From contig JAFGCZ010000014.1 in assembly GCA_016932335.1 (NCBI GenBank), forward strand, positions 62,001-126,000: DNA of 64,000 nt. Direction: 5' to 3'. Source of the DNA: Opitutales bacterium (GTDB taxonomy: Bacteria > Verrucomicrobiota > Verrucomicrobiia > Opitutales > Oceanipulchritudinaceae). Below are positions 1 to 8,487 of the stretch, piece after piece. Position numbers and translations under genes: made by a program. Numbering within the stretch: the first letter of the stretch is position 1; every line of letters starts with the position of its first letter. The notes under the pieces were generated by a model, which saw only the letters and a list, made by a program, of their open reading frames with translations, was not told the origin of the DNA and did not search any database.

Positions 1-423
1 CATGATGCGTATGCCTATTTCCCTGAACCCCTCAAGGACAAGGTTGGCCAGCTCTACTCCAGCATGCCCAAAGAAGGGCAGAAGAACGTTGGCATGCCCA
101 CCAGCAACCGCTTGGCCATCGTTATCGGTATTCTTAATGAAGCCGACAAATTCAACAAGAGCATTACCGTACGCAAGGAAGACCACAACATCGACGGTAT
201 GAGCATGGAAGTAGACGTAGTTTACTTCGGTCTGTCCATGGCTATCTACTCCGACACGGACGGCAAGAATGCAGGCATCGGAATCCCCGCCAAGAACGGC
301 TGGTCTTGGGAAGCCCGCAATGACAAGGCAGTTGAAATTGCCAAGACCATCAAGGTTGCCAATGATACGCTGAAGCCCGCCGTGTTCACGGAAGTGCCGA
401 TGCAGATCACCAGCGTCAATTAA
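1..423 (+). CDS. DUF3450-like protein of the TonB energiser operon (5' end outside window)
   Basis: Only the last 140 residues are present; the frame is open from base 1, so the start lies upstream. The visible part is a C-terminal region with no membrane segment. Proteins of the DUF3450 type sit immediately upstream of a long MotA/TolQ/ExbB protein in TonB2-like operons of gammaproteobacteria and Verrucomicrobiota. The gene order here (this gene, TtpC-like, ExbB, ExbD, TonB, TPR) matches that arrangement. The conserved tyrosine/glycine-rich segment (VDVVYFGLSMAIYS, about residues 75-88 of the fragment) resembles the family's 'RVALVYxTxDG' region, but the match is weak and context carries most of the call. 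The next gene starts 20 bases downstream. The molecular function is unknown; such proteins are thought to be periplasmic helpers of the energiser. Confidence 0.6.
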   Translation, partial: HDAYAYFPEPLKDKVGQLYSSMPKEGQKNVGMPTSNRLAIVIGILNEADKFNKSITVRKEDHNIDGMSMEVDVVYFGLSMAIYSDTDGKNAGIGIPAKNGWSWEARNDKAVEIAKTIKVANDTLKPAVFTEVPMQITSVN

Positions 424-443
424 TTCATTAACGCCTCCAATCA

Positions 444-1814
444 ATGAAGAAATTTATACTTTCACTAACTGCCCTTCTCTGCGCCGCCGGGCTTCATGCA
501 CAGACATTCAGTGCTGCCACACAGCAAAGCCAGGCTGATCTGCAGAACGTTCTCAACCAGTATGCCGCCCTGCAGAAGGAAATTGCTGCAGAAAAGGTTC
601 CTCTGAGCCGCAAGCTTCAGGAAGTTGAACTGGAAGCTACAGAAAAGACCAAGGAAAAGGATCGTCAGCAGAGTCTCTCCGACAACGCCGGCTTTACCCT
701 GACCTCTCTGCAGGATTCCGTAAAGAAGCTGAAGGACAACAACGCTTACATGTCGAATTTGTTGAACGACTACATCAACCGTTTCAACACCCAGCTCGAC
801 CAGAGTGAAACGCCTCTTTACAAAGACGCCATTGACGCAGCTTTGAATGCCAAGGAAAACGGCGGCGACCCTAGCGTAACATTTGGTCTGCAGATGGCTG
901 TGCTGGAACAATCCTTTGACCGTTTGATGAAGTCCATCGGTGGACAGACCCTCCGCGGCGACGCCATTGTCGGCAGCGGGGTTAAAGAATCCGGCAGCTT
1001 CGCCGTAATGGGCCCGATTGCTTTCTTCGCCAGTGACACCTCCAGCATTGCCGGTGTTTCCTATACAGAAAGCAACTCTGTTCAGCCCCATATTTACGAG
1101 TTGGACAGTAAGACAGGTATCCGCGAGCTCATCGGCAACGGTTCCGGTCTGGTCATGCTCGACGCCTCCCAAGGTGAAGCCCAAAAATTTGAAAACGAGC
1201 AGGATACGCTGACCGAGGAAATCGCCAAGGGTGGTTTCGTTATGTGGCCGATCCTGACACTGGCCGGTGCCTCTCTGATCATCATTGTGATCAAGGTCAT
1301 CCAGTTCCTTGGTGTTAAGGAAGCCAAGCAGAGCGACCTCTCAACCATCATCACTGCCTTGCGCGACGACCGCGGCGAAGAAGCTCTGGCTTATGCCAAG
1401 CAGATCAAAGGCCCGGTAGGCGAACTCCTGCAGGTGGCGGTAAGCAATGCCGACCAGGACAAGGAAGTTATCGAAGAAATGCTTTACGAAGTTATCATTA
1501 ACAACCAGCCCAAGCTGGAGCGTTTGTTGACCTTCATTTCCGTAACCGCTGCGGTTGGACCTCTCTTCGGTCTGTTGGGAACGGTAACCGGTATGATTCG
1601 TACCTTTAAGATGATTACGGTAGTAGGAACCGGTGATGCCGGCTCTCTCTCCGGTGGTATTTCCGAAGCGTTGATCACCACCAAGTGGGGTCTGATCATC
1701 GCTATTCCTGCGCTGCTCTTCCACGCAATGTTGGCCCGCACCGCCCGTGGTGTTATTGGTAGCATGGAACAGGCTGCGGTTGGATTCATTAACGGCATTA
1801 TTGACGAAGAATAA
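444..1814 (+). CDS. TtpC-like MotA/TolQ/ExbB proton channel family protein with periplasmic N-domain
   Basis: This 456-residue protein is about twice the size of an ordinary ExbB. A signal peptide (MKKFILSLTALLCAAGLHAQ) is followed by a helical, coiled-coil-rich periplasmic domain up to about residue 260. Then come a membrane segment (MWPILTLAGASLIIIVI), a cytoplasmic stretch, and the two conserved MotA/TolQ/ExbB helices (about residues 365-390 and 405-430, with GPLFGLLGTVTGMI and the TTKWGLIIAIPALL stretch). Long proteins of this type (TtpC in Vibrio TonB2 systems) act with ExbB, ExbD and TonB to couple proton flow to outer-membrane transport. ExbB, ExbD and TonB genes follow on the same strand, supporting the role. 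The family is certain; the TtpC assignment rests on size and context. Confidence 0.88.
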   Translation: MKKFILSLTALLCAAGLHAQTFSAATQQSQADLQNVLNQYAALQKEIAAEKVPLSRKLQEVELEATEKTKEKDRQQSLSDNAGFTLTSLQDSVKKLKDNNAYMSNLLNDYINRFNTQLDQSETPLYKDAIDAALNAKENGGDPSVTFGLQMAVLEQSFDRLMKSIGGQTLRGDAIVGSGVKESGSFAVMGPIAFFASDTSSIAGVSYTESNSVQPHIYELDSKTGIRELIGNGSGLVMLDASQGEAQKFENEQDTLTEEIAKGGFVMWPILTLAGASLIIIVIKVIQFLGVKEAKQSDLSTIITALRDDRGEEALAYAKQIKGPVGELLQVAVSNADQDKEVIEEMLYEVIINNQPKLERLLTFISVTAAVGPLFGLLGTVTGMIRTFKMITVVGTGDAGSLSGGISEALITTKWGLIIAIPALLFHAMLARTARGVIGSMEQAAVGFINGIIDEE

Positions 1815-1854
1815 GTTGGTGGAAACCACTGATTATTCAATGAGGCTATAAACA

Positions 1855-2532
1855 ATGCCGGATGCCACAAATTTAAGCGACGCACAGCAACAGGCCGTGG
1901 AAAAGGTTCTGTCGGGTCCACAAAACTTTGGTGAATTACTTCATTTCATCACAAGCGTGTGGAACGATGGGGGCTGGGTCATGATCCCGTTGCTGATGCT
2001 GACCATATACCTCTATTTCGAGGGTGCCAGCGTCCTGCTCAGTATGAACCGTCTGGGGCTGAAAAAAGCTCCTCAGGAGGTTTGGCACAAATGGTATGCT
2101 AATCCAGAAGAAGGCCAGGGCCACGTGGGCGAAGTAATTCGCTACGCCATGGCCGGCGGACGTTCGACCGATGCGATTCTCGGTCGTATTGAAACCGTAC
2201 GCCAGAACATTCTCTCCTTCGTTAACCAGAAAATCCGCCTGCTGACAGTCCTTGTGGCTGTATCTCCGCTGATGGGTCTTCTGGGAACGGTTATCGGGAT
2301 GCTCACTACCTTTAAGGGATTGGCTACCTCCACAGGTCAAACGGTTGACCTCGTAGCAAAAGGGATTTCTGTGGCGTTGATCACGACACAGACCGGTCTG
2401 ATGATCGCCATCCCCGGCTACCTATTCATCTCGCTCATCATGCGTAAGCGCAACGAATACGCTGCATTCCTCTCTCAGTTGGAGTCATTGAGCGTGCAGG
2501 ACTGTGCTAAAGCAGAAAAAGAAACCGCCTAA
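1855..2532 (+). CDS. exbB: ExbB-type biopolymer transport protein
   Basis: A 225-residue MotA/TolQ/ExbB family protein and the short partner of the preceding TtpC-like gene. It has an N-terminal membrane helix (GWVMIPLLMLTIYLYF, about residues 40-55), a cytoplasmic region, and two C-terminal helices. The first carries the family signature VSPLMGLLGTVIGML (about residues 138-152), the second ALITTQTGLMIAIPGYLF (about residues 173-190). ExbB forms the inner-membrane pentamer that, with ExbD, conducts protons to energise TonB. It starts 40 bases after the preceding stop, and exbD follows after 21 bases, so the genes are very likely co-transcribed. There is no clear ribosome-binding site, as is common here. 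ExbB rather than TolQ is favoured because tonB follows and no tolA or tolB is present. Confidence 0.9.
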   Translation: MPDATNLSDAQQQAVEKVLSGPQNFGELLHFITSVWNDGGWVMIPLLMLTIYLYFEGASVLLSMNRLGLKKAPQEVWHKWYANPEEGQGHVGEVIRYAMAGGRSTDAILGRIETVRQNILSFVNQKIRLLTVLVAVSPLMGLLGTVIGMLTTFKGLATSTGQTVDLVAKGISVALITTQTGLMIAIPGYLFISLIMRKRNEYAAFLSQLESLSVQDCAKAEKETA

Positions 2533-2553
2533 GCCCAAGGAGAACAAAGAACT

Positions 2554-2970
2554 ATGAGAAAACAAGGATCTTTAGTTACCGACGAGGCCGTCATGGAGGA
2601 TATTAATATCTCTCCAATGATCGACATGGTGTTTATTCTGCTGATTTTCTTCATTGTCACCACGGTGTTCGTAGAAGAGCCCGGCGTGGAAGTAAACCGC
2701 CAGTATGCCCGTTCTGCCCTACAGCAGGAGAAGAATGTAATTCTCATCGCTATTACCGCCAGCAACGATGTTGTCTACGGCGGCACTTCGGTGGGAGAAA
2801 AAGGCATTCGCTCTGTGCTTACGCGCCTGCTCAAAGATGCCCCGGACATGCCTGTAATTCTACAGGTGGACAAGGATTCTTCCGCAGGTACCGTGATCAA
2901 GGTAGTTGATGAAGCGATGCTGGCTCGAGCCAAGTCGATCAAAATCTCTACTGCGAAGAGCAGTCGTTAA
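2554..2970 (+). CDS. exbD: ExbD-type biopolymer transport protein
   Basis: 138 residues: a short cytoplasmic N-terminus, one membrane helix at about residues 22-41, and a periplasmic domain, the standard ExbD/TolR build and length. The helix contains the motif PMIDMVFILLIFF, whose aspartate (Asp24) is the family's essential proton-carrying residue. A good ribosome-binding site (AAGGAG) lies 8-13 bases before the ATG. ExbD sits in the ExbB pentamer and transfers proton-motive energy to TonB across the periplasm. It lies between exbB (21 bases) and tonB (12 bases). Nothing odd was seen. Confidence 0.93.
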   Translation: MRKQGSLVTDEAVMEDINISPMIDMVFILLIFFIVTTVFVEEPGVEVNRQYARSALQQEKNVILIAITASNDVVYGGTSVGEKGIRSVLTRLLKDAPDMPVILQVDKDSSAGTVIKVVDEAMLARAKSIKISTAKSSR

Positions 2971-2982
2971 GGAGAAACGCAC

Positions 2983-3639
2983 ATGAAGGAAAAAAACATC
3001 AATCCGCCGACAATAGGCAAGCGTCCTCCGACAGCCCTTCTCTATGGGATTTTCATTGCCGCTCTGCTCTTCCTTTTACTGCCGCTGACTCAGCTGATCA
3101 GCTCTGTCCGCCCGCCGGACACCACAACAGTATCGGGAATTGATGATGCACCGCCTCCTCCGCCGGACATGGATATTACTCCACCGGAAGAGAAGCAAGA
3201 GGAAGAGGAAATCGAAGAAATGGAAGAAGCCCCTCCCCCACCCGACCTGAGTATGTTGGAATTGTCTACAGACGCCGACATTACCTCCGGTTTTGGGGCA
3301 TCGGACTTCAGTTTCAACTTCGATGCCAAAGGTGCACTGGATGACCTGATCTTCAACATTGGAGATGTAGACAAACGCCCGACACCGAAATACACCAAGG
3401 CCCCCATTCACCCGGCCGAGCTCAAGCGTATGAAGATTGAGGGAACAGTAATTGTTGAGTTCGTTATCGACGAAAACGGCAATGTATTGGTTCCAAAAAT
3501 CTACCAGAGCCCCAACGACGGGTTTAACAAGAATGCGCTGGATGCCATCCGTAAATGGAAATTCAACCCTGCCGAAAAGGGAGGGAAGAAGGTAAAAGTT
3601 CGTGTTCGTCAACCAATCGACTTCAAATTAAATAATTGA
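2983..3639 (+). CDS. tonB: TonB family energy transducer
   Basis: 218 residues with classic TonB architecture. A cytoplasmic N-terminus leads to one membrane anchor at about residues 18-40. A short Pro/Glu-rich spacer follows (PPPPPD at about 57-62 and APPPPD at 83-88, with an acidic run between). The C-terminal TonB domain spans about 138-214 and contains the typical VEFVIDENGNV and AIRKWKFNPA elements. The periplasmic spacer is short compared with E. coli TonB, as in TonB2-type proteins that rely on helper proteins. The ribosome-binding site AAGGAG precedes the ATG. The protein is expected to contact the TonB boxes of the receptors at 16527-19481 and 51297-54875, although other receptors may exist outside the window. 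Confidence 0.93.
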   Translation: MKEKNINPPTIGKRPPTALLYGIFIAALLFLLLPLTQLISSVRPPDTTTVSGIDDAPPPPPDMDITPPEEKQEEEEIEEMEEAPPPPDLSMLELSTDADITSGFGASDFSFNFDAKGALDDLIFNIGDVDKRPTPKYTKAPIHPAELKRMKIEGTVIVEFVIDENGNVLVPKIYQSPNDGFNKNALDAIRKWKFNPAEKGGKKVKVRVRQPIDFKLNN

Positions 3640-3643
3640 TCTA

Positions 3644-5134
3644 ATGAATCGTAAATTATTACTACTTTGTGCCACTTTGGGCCTGGCCGGCAGCGTATCT
3701 GCCGCCGTTCAGGAAGTCCCGGTGGAACCCTTTCTTTCACAAGAAATCCTAAACGACCCCGCATTTATCAAGGCTGTAAGCTACAACTTCGCCCCCAATC
3801 TGGAGGTGGAGCCGAAGTTCAATGCCGTTGAACAGGAACTCTTCCAGCAGGTGCAGCCATTGCTCACAGGCGACCAGCCCAACTTCTTTGCTGCGCTGGA
3901 CATTCTGGAAGAAGAACTCCGCAACAATGACAAGGTAAATGCCATAGTTCCCTGTACCATTGGTAACATCTACTGGGCCATGGCCAGCTCTGAAAAGACG
4001 CCGGAAGCCAAAAGAGAAGAATACACCAAAAAGGCTCAGGTTGCGTTTGAAAAGGCAGTAGAACTGTTCCCAAATTATCTGCGTGCCTACAAGGCCCTCT
4101 CTCAGTTGGCGAATGTCAAAGGCGATCACAAGGCAGCCCAGAAAGCCGCCCTGAAAACCATTCAGCTCGGGGACAACGATCCGATCACCTACGGCATTCT
4201 GGGTTACACCTACTATGATAGTGGTAAGTTTGTTTCCGCAGAAGCCACCTTCCGCAACGCACTGGTGTTCGATCCAAACAATAAGAGCTTCCGCGAATTG
4301 CTCGGACGCTGCCTGCTGGAACAAAGTCGCTACAACGAAGCCAATGCTTTGTTTGAAGAACTGATCCAGGAAGAACCAGAAAAGGACAACTACTGGTTGC
4401 TGCAGGTAAACACCTACCTCGGCCTCGGCGAAACCCAAAAGGCATTGCTGAACCTGGAAGTCGTCCGCAAGATGGGCAAGGCCTCACCGCAAAGTTTGAA
4501 ACTGCTCGGTGATATCTACGCCCAGCAGGACATGATTGGCCTCTCCTATGAAGCTTACATGGAAGCCCTGAAGACCGATAAGACCAACGCCGTGAGCACA
4601 AAGGACTTCCTTGCCGCCGCCAATACACTGGTGGCCTACGGAGCAAATGCCGAAGCCATTAACATGTGTAACGCTCTGGAAAAGAAATTCGGAAGCAGTG
4701 TTGCCAAGGATGACAAGCTGACCCTTCTGACTATCCGCTCCAGCGCTAATATTCGCTTGGGTAATGGAGCAGAAGCCGCCAAGAATCTGGAAGACATTCT
4801 CGACGTAGATCCCTACAACGGCAGAGCTCTGTTGACGCTGGCTGATTACCTCTCCCAGATGGTCAAGAGCACCGTTGACGGTGCAGAGGTGGAAAATCCG
4901 CGTGACCGTGAACGTGCGATTTACTACTACGAGCGCGCTGAAAACCACCCGGAAGATTCCGTAAAGGCAACAGCCTTCAAGGGCCACGGCCAGATGTTGG
5001 TTAAGCTGAAGGAGTATGACAAGGCCGCCGCCATGTTGCGCGAGGCTTTGTCTCTGGATGAGAACAACGCATCCTTGAGAGCTTATCTGGATCAGGTAGA
5101 GGGAGCAGCCCGCAACCTGACCCTGAGAAAGTAA
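3644..5134 (+). CDS. Periplasmic TPR-repeat protein of the TonB energiser operon
   Basis: 496 residues with a signal peptide (MNRKLLLLCATLGLAGSVSAA), then an array of tetratricopeptide repeats covering most of the protein. Clear repeat units are at about residues 155-260 (YLRAYKALSQLANVKGD and ITYGILGYTYYDSGKFVSAEA) and near the C-terminus (about 430-480). It starts four bases after the tonB stop and ends at a strong terminator, so it is the last gene of the operon. A TPR protein (TtpB-like) closes TonB2-type operons in other bacteria, where it helps energy transfer or positions the receptor complex. The TPR fold is clear; the exact role is inferred from position. Confidence 0.85.
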   Translation: MNRKLLLLCATLGLAGSVSAAVQEVPVEPFLSQEILNDPAFIKAVSYNFAPNLEVEPKFNAVEQELFQQVQPLLTGDQPNFFAALDILEEELRNNDKVNAIVPCTIGNIYWAMASSEKTPEAKREEYTKKAQVAFEKAVELFPNYLRAYKALSQLANVKGDHKAAQKAALKTIQLGDNDPITYGILGYTYYDSGKFVSAEATFRNALVFDPNNKSFRELLGRCLLEQSRYNEANALFEELIQEEPEKDNYWLLQVNTYLGLGETQKALLNLEVVRKMGKASPQSLKLLGDIYAQQDMIGLSYEAYMEALKTDKTNAVSTKDFLAAANTLVAYGANAEAINMCNALEKKFGSSVAKDDKLTLLTIRSSANIRLGNGAEAAKNLEDILDVDPYNGRALLTLADYLSQMVKSTVDGAEVENPRDRERAIYYYERAENHPEDSVKATAFKGHGQMLVKLKEYDKAAAMLREALSLDENNASLRAYLDQVEGAARNLTLRK

Positions 5135-5147
5135 TCTTTTTCACGCA

Positions 5148-5179
5148 AAGGCCGGTATCGCACGATACCGGCCTTTTTT
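5148..5179 (+). terminator. Rho-independent terminator of the TonB operon
   Basis: A hairpin with arms AAGGCCGGTATCG and CGATACCGGCCTT (2-base loop) is followed by a run of six T. It begins 14 bases after the TPR stop codon and separates the TonB operon from pyrE. Confidence 0.93.
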
Positions 5180-5242
5180 GTGTTTCATTTGCGTATTTTA
5201 GACTTTTCACCCCTGATAGAATGGGATTTGTTAAAGGCAGGC

Positions 5243-5809
5243 ATGAAGCAAAACGAAGAGATTCTGAACATTTTTGAAACAACCGGAGCCTTGAAAAAGG
5301 GACACTTCATTCTGCGGTCGGGGTTGCACAGCGGGCACTTTTTCCAGTGCGCGCGTGTGTGTGAGTATTTGGACAAAGTATCGCGCCTGGCCGAGATGAT
5401 GTTGGAACAGATCAAGGGAATCGAGTTCACAACGGTGCTCGCACCTGCTCTTGGTGGACTGGTTATCGGACAGGAAGTTGCCCGCCAGGCGGGAGCGCGT
5501 TTCATCTTTGCCGAAAAGGTAAAGGATACACTGGCCCTGCGTCGCGATTTCAAGATTCACCCCGGTGAAAAGATTCTTGTGGTTGAAGACGTTATCACAC
5601 GCGGTGGGCGCGTGACAGAGGCGCTGGCCATCATTGAAGGCCGCGGGGGCAAGCCGGTAGCCGTTTCCGTGATGGTGGACCGAAGCGAGGGCAAAACCAA
5701 ATTCGATGTGCCCCACTTCTCTCTGCTGGAAATGAGCTTCCCGACGTACAATCCAGATGCAGTCCCCAGCGAACTGAGAAAGATCCCAGCCATTAAACCC
5801 GGAAGCTGA
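5243..5809 (+). CDS. pyrE: Orotate phosphoribosyltransferase
   Basis: This enzyme joins orotate and PRPP to give orotidine 5'-monophosphate, the fifth step of pyrimidine synthesis, in the cytoplasm. The protein is 188 residues from the chosen ATG. The PRPP-binding motif is at residues 111-124 (ILVVEDVITRGGRV), a close form of the family's VVEDVxTTGGS. An upstream 'APALGGLVIGQEVA' loop (about 68-80) and the 'FAEK' lysine region (about 89-92) are as expected. A longer reading from 5180 would begin inside the preceding terminator and adds 21 unconserved residues, so ATG 5243 is preferred; a weak AAAGGCAGG lies just before it. It appears to be a single-gene unit between two terminators. Confidence 0.9.
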   Translation: MKQNEEILNIFETTGALKKGHFILRSGLHSGHFFQCARVCEYLDKVSRLAEMMLEQIKGIEFTTVLAPALGGLVIGQEVARQAGARFIFAEKVKDTLALRRDFKIHPGEKILVVEDVITRGGRVTEALAIIEGRGGKPVAVSVMVDRSEGKTKFDVPHFSLLEMSFPTYNPDAVPSELRKIPAIKPGS

Positions 5810-5824
5810 GAAAGATTTTATAAA

Positions 5825-5857
5825 AGAAAGAGCAGGTCAAATGACCTGCTCTTTTCT
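5825..5857. terminator. Bidirectional terminator between pyrE and the HtrA gene
   Basis: The hairpin AGAGCAGGTCA / TGACCTGCTCT (2-base loop) is flanked by A-rich sequence on the left and TTTTCTT on the right. It can therefore end pyrE on the plus strand and the htrA-type gene on the minus strand. Confidence 0.88.
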
Positions 5858-5885
5858 TATGATCTAATATTTCCTCTAAAAAGGG

Positions 5886-7355
5886 TTATTCTACGGTAAT
5901 GCCGATGTAGCCATAGAAACCATTGCGGAGGGCCAGATAGAGGCTGTTAGCGCCCTTGTGAAGGGCAGCCGTGGCCTCAGCCACTGAGTTGACAGGCTGA
6001 CCGTTTACCTCCAACAGGAGCATGCCTTCTCCCAGTATCCTGCGGTACGGCGAATCTGCATCCACGGAAGTAACCACCAGCCCTTTGCCGGAGGATAGAT
6101 TATAACGGTCCTGCATCTCGGCGCTGTTGGGGGAGAAAGTGACTCCTTCGAGCACTTCACCTGTCATCGCAGCGGCGTGATCTCCAGAAGCCAGCGTTGC
6201 TTTCAGGCGAATTTCCTTACCATCCCGCCAAATCCCCAGAGTCACTTCTGTATCGGGTCTTAATTCAGCAATCTGCACACGCAGTTCGCCGGAATCATCC
6301 ACCGCATTGCCATCCAGAGAGAGAATGACATCTCCACGCTTGAGGCCTGCCTTTTCCGCCGGAGAATTCTTGGCCACATCGGTAATAAGAGTTCCCTTGG
6401 ATTGGGCCAAATGCATGGCCTCAGCCAAATCTCCATCCAAATCCTGCAGATAGATACCAAGGTAACCTCTGCGAATTTCTCCATCGTGAACAAGCCCGGT
6501 GAGGATGGATTGAGCCATGTTTACGGGGATGGCAAAACCGAGCCCGATATTCCCCCCCGACTGCGAAAGAATGGCTGAATTGATTCCTACCAAGCGACCT
6601 TCGGTATCGATGAGGGCTCCACCGGAATTCCCCATATTGATAGCGGCATCTGTTTGTATAAAATTCTCGTACCCTTCCTGACCAAGCAGGCCGAGGCCGC
6701 TGCGGCCGGTGGCCGAAACAATGCCCATGGTTACCGTCTGTTGAAGCCCCATGGGGTTGCCAATGGCGAAAACGATATCCCCTACCCTGAGGTTGCGGCT
6801 GTCGGCCATGGGAATGACCGGCAGGTTTTCCTCTTCGATCTTCAAAACGGCAATGTCTGTTTTTGGATCGCGCCCGACAATTTTGGCATCGTATTCCCTG
6901 TTGTCGGCAAGGGTAATCTTGATGCCATCGGCTTCGTAGCCCTGTTCATCGGTAACGACGTGGTTGTTGGTCAGGATATAGCCATCCGAAGAAACGATAA
7001 CCCCGGAGCCCATGCCATAGGGAACCATTTTTTCTTCGAGCTGAGGGCCTGAGTTACGCTGCGGAGGAAATCCGTAGAGCTGCCGCAGAAACTGGTCGAG
7101 CGGGTTGCCGCCGGTATTCCGGCGCACCAGGCGCTCTGAGGCCACCGTAACCACTGCTTTTCTGGATAGATCGATGATATCGGCGTAGCTGTTGACTGGT
7201 GCCTGATTGGAGCGATCAATGTCTCGTGAATCCAGCGGGAATGTCTTCTGTGCGTCTTCCGTTGGGGAAGCCGACGAAGCGGAAAAAGCAGTAGCAGCGG
7301 TAATGCTAAGACCTGCAATTAAACTTAAGGTGATTAAGAGCGGTTTTTTGTGCAT
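5886..7355 (-). CDS. HtrA/DegP-family periplasmic serine protease (Do-like)
   Basis: 489 residues with an N-terminal signal peptide (about residues 1-29), a trypsin-like domain, a complete PDZ domain, and a second, weaker PDZ at the C-terminus. The catalytic triad is intact: His132 in TNNHVV, Asp167 in DPKTDIAVL, and Ser244 in GNSGGAL. The first PDZ is at about residues 300-390 (RGYLGIYLQDLD and AEKAGLKRGDVILSLDG). Family members degrade or refold misfolded envelope proteins in the periplasm. The C-terminal PDZ-like part (about 400-489) is divergent. It is a single gene, with a terminator on each side. A deg-type symbol is withheld because DegP, DegQ and DegS cannot be separated here. Confidence 0.93.
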   Translation of the reverse strand: MHKKPLLITLSLIAGLSITAATAFSASSASPTEDAQKTFPLDSRDIDRSNQAPVNSYADIIDLSRKAVVTVASERLVRRNTGGNPLDQFLRQLYGFPPQRNSGPQLEEKMVPYGMGSGVIVSSDGYILTNNHVVTDEQGYEADGIKITLADNREYDAKIVGRDPKTDIAVLKIEEENLPVIPMADSRNLRVGDIVFAIGNPMGLQQTVTMGIVSATGRSGLGLLGQEGYENFIQTDAAINMGNSGGALIDTEGRLVGINSAILSQSGGNIGLGFAIPVNMAQSILTGLVHDGEIRRGYLGIYLQDLDGDLAEAMHLAQSKGTLITDVAKNSPAEKAGLKRGDVILSLDGNAVDDSGELRVQIAELRPDTEVTLGIWRDGKEIRLKATLASGDHAAAMTGEVLEGVTFSPNSAEMQDRYNLSSGKGLVVTSVDADSPYRRILGEGMLLLEVNGQPVNSVAEATAALHKGANSLYLALRNGFYGYIGITVE

Positions 7356-7435
7356 AACTTTTTCTCAATGTTCACCTGTGTAGACAAAAAACCTTCCACG
7401 CAGTTCCGAAAACATGGAAGCGGATCTGCCGGCAC

Positions 7436-7466
7436 AAAAAAAACCTCCTGAAAAACAGGAGGTTTT
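7436..7466 (-). terminator. Terminator of prs (minus strand)
   Basis: The stem AAAACCTCCTG / CAGGAGGTTTT has a 5-base A loop. Read on the minus strand, it is followed by eight T. It lies 25 bases past the prs stop codon. Confidence 0.92.
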
Positions 7467-7490
7467 GATTTTTAAAAAAAGAAAAAAAGC

Positions 7491-8438
7491 TCAGTAGCCT
7501 TTGATGTTGAAAAGGCTTGTCACCGACTGGTGATTGCACACACGGAGCATAGCCTCACCAAGGAGCTCTGCCACGCTGAGCACTGTAATGGGCAGATCGT
7601 GAGGATCTACAGGCACAGAATTGGTGGTGATCAATTCATCAAGGAAGCCGGTGCGTAGACGTTCATAGCCCTTTTCGTTGAGTACGGCATGGCTGACACA
7701 GGCTTTGACTTCGGTGGCTCCGTTTTCGCGGCATATCTGAGCAGCAGCCTGCAAGGTTCCGGCAGATTCTGTAAGGTCGTCCACCAGGAGCACAGGGCGC
7801 CCCTTGACATCGCCAACCAAATTGGTGGCTTCAACGGTAGTAGCCCCGGTGCGACGCTTGGCGACAAAGCCAAAACTGAGGTTCAACATGTTGGCATAGG
7901 CACTGACCATCTTCAGACCGCCTACGTCTGGAGAAATAACCACCAAGTCGCTGTTGCGGTATTTGCGCAGGTAGTCTTCGAAAATGGTAGAGGCATAAAG
8001 GTGATCCACCGGCATATCGAAAAAGCCCTGAATCTGCGGAGCATGAAGATCCATGGTCAATACACGGTTGGCCCCGGCAGTAACCAGAAGGTTGGCCACA
8101 AGCTTTGCGGTAATGGGAACGCGCGGCTGGTCTTTGCGATCCTGACGGGCATACCCGTAAAAAGGCAATACGGCAGTAATCCGGTTGGCGGAAGCTCTGC
8201 GGGCAGCATCAATGAGGATGAGGAGCTCCATGAGGTGGTCGTTTGCCGGCGGGCAAGTAGGCTGGACAATAAAGACATCCGTTCCACGGATATTTTCATT
8301 GATCTTCACCCAGATTTCCTGGTCGGGAAAACGCTTGATGCTGACAGAACAGGGTTCTGTGCCGATGTAGTCGCATATTTCCCTGCACAATTCAGGGTTC
8401 GCTGTTCCGCTGAGAATTTTCATTTCTCCAATTTGCAT
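7491..8438 (-). CDS. prs: Ribose-phosphate pyrophosphokinase (PRPP synthetase)
   Basis: The enzyme makes PRPP from ribose 5-phosphate and ATP, feeding nucleotide synthesis (including PyrE), histidine and tryptophan. From ATG 8438 it is 315 residues, the normal length. Recognisable parts are the N-terminal KILSGTANPEL, the ATP-site KRFPDQE, YGYARQDRK with the catalytic-loop basic residues, VDHLYA, and the PRPP loop VLLVDDLTESAGTL. That loop has Thr-Glu-Ser where most bacterial enzymes have Ile/Val-Asp-Thr. The open frame continues 77 codons further upstream, but that part is unconserved and overlaps lpxD. A GGAG lies just before a second ATG at 8423, so the start could be five codons later. 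It is downstream of lpxD by about 49 bases on the same strand. Confidence 0.95.
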   Translation of the reverse strand: MQIGEMKILSGTANPELCREICDYIGTEPCSVSIKRFPDQEIWVKINENIRGTDVFIVQPTCPPANDHLMELLILIDAARRASANRITAVLPFYGYARQDRKDQPRVPITAKLVANLLVTAGANRVLTMDLHAPQIQGFFDMPVDHLYASTIFEDYLRKYRNSDLVVISPDVGGLKMVSAYANMLNLSFGFVAKRRTGATTVEATNLVGDVKGRPVLLVDDLTESAGTLQAAAQICRENGATEVKACVSHAVLNEKGYERLRTGFLDELITTNSVPVDPHDLPITVLSVAELLGEAMLRVCNHQSVTSLFNIKGY

Positions 8439-8487
8439 AGAGGTGGCTGATTGAGTTGCGTAAAGTGCTATGAAAAGCAGACGGAGC

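Noticed and set aside
465-1184. 239-codon open frame opposite the TtpC-like gene
   Set aside because: It is antisense to a well-supported coding gene, has no family motifs, and its composition follows from the plus-strand codons.
7689-8450. 253-codon open frame opposite prs
   Set aside because: It is antisense to a highly conserved enzyme gene and shows no recognisable domain or start signal.
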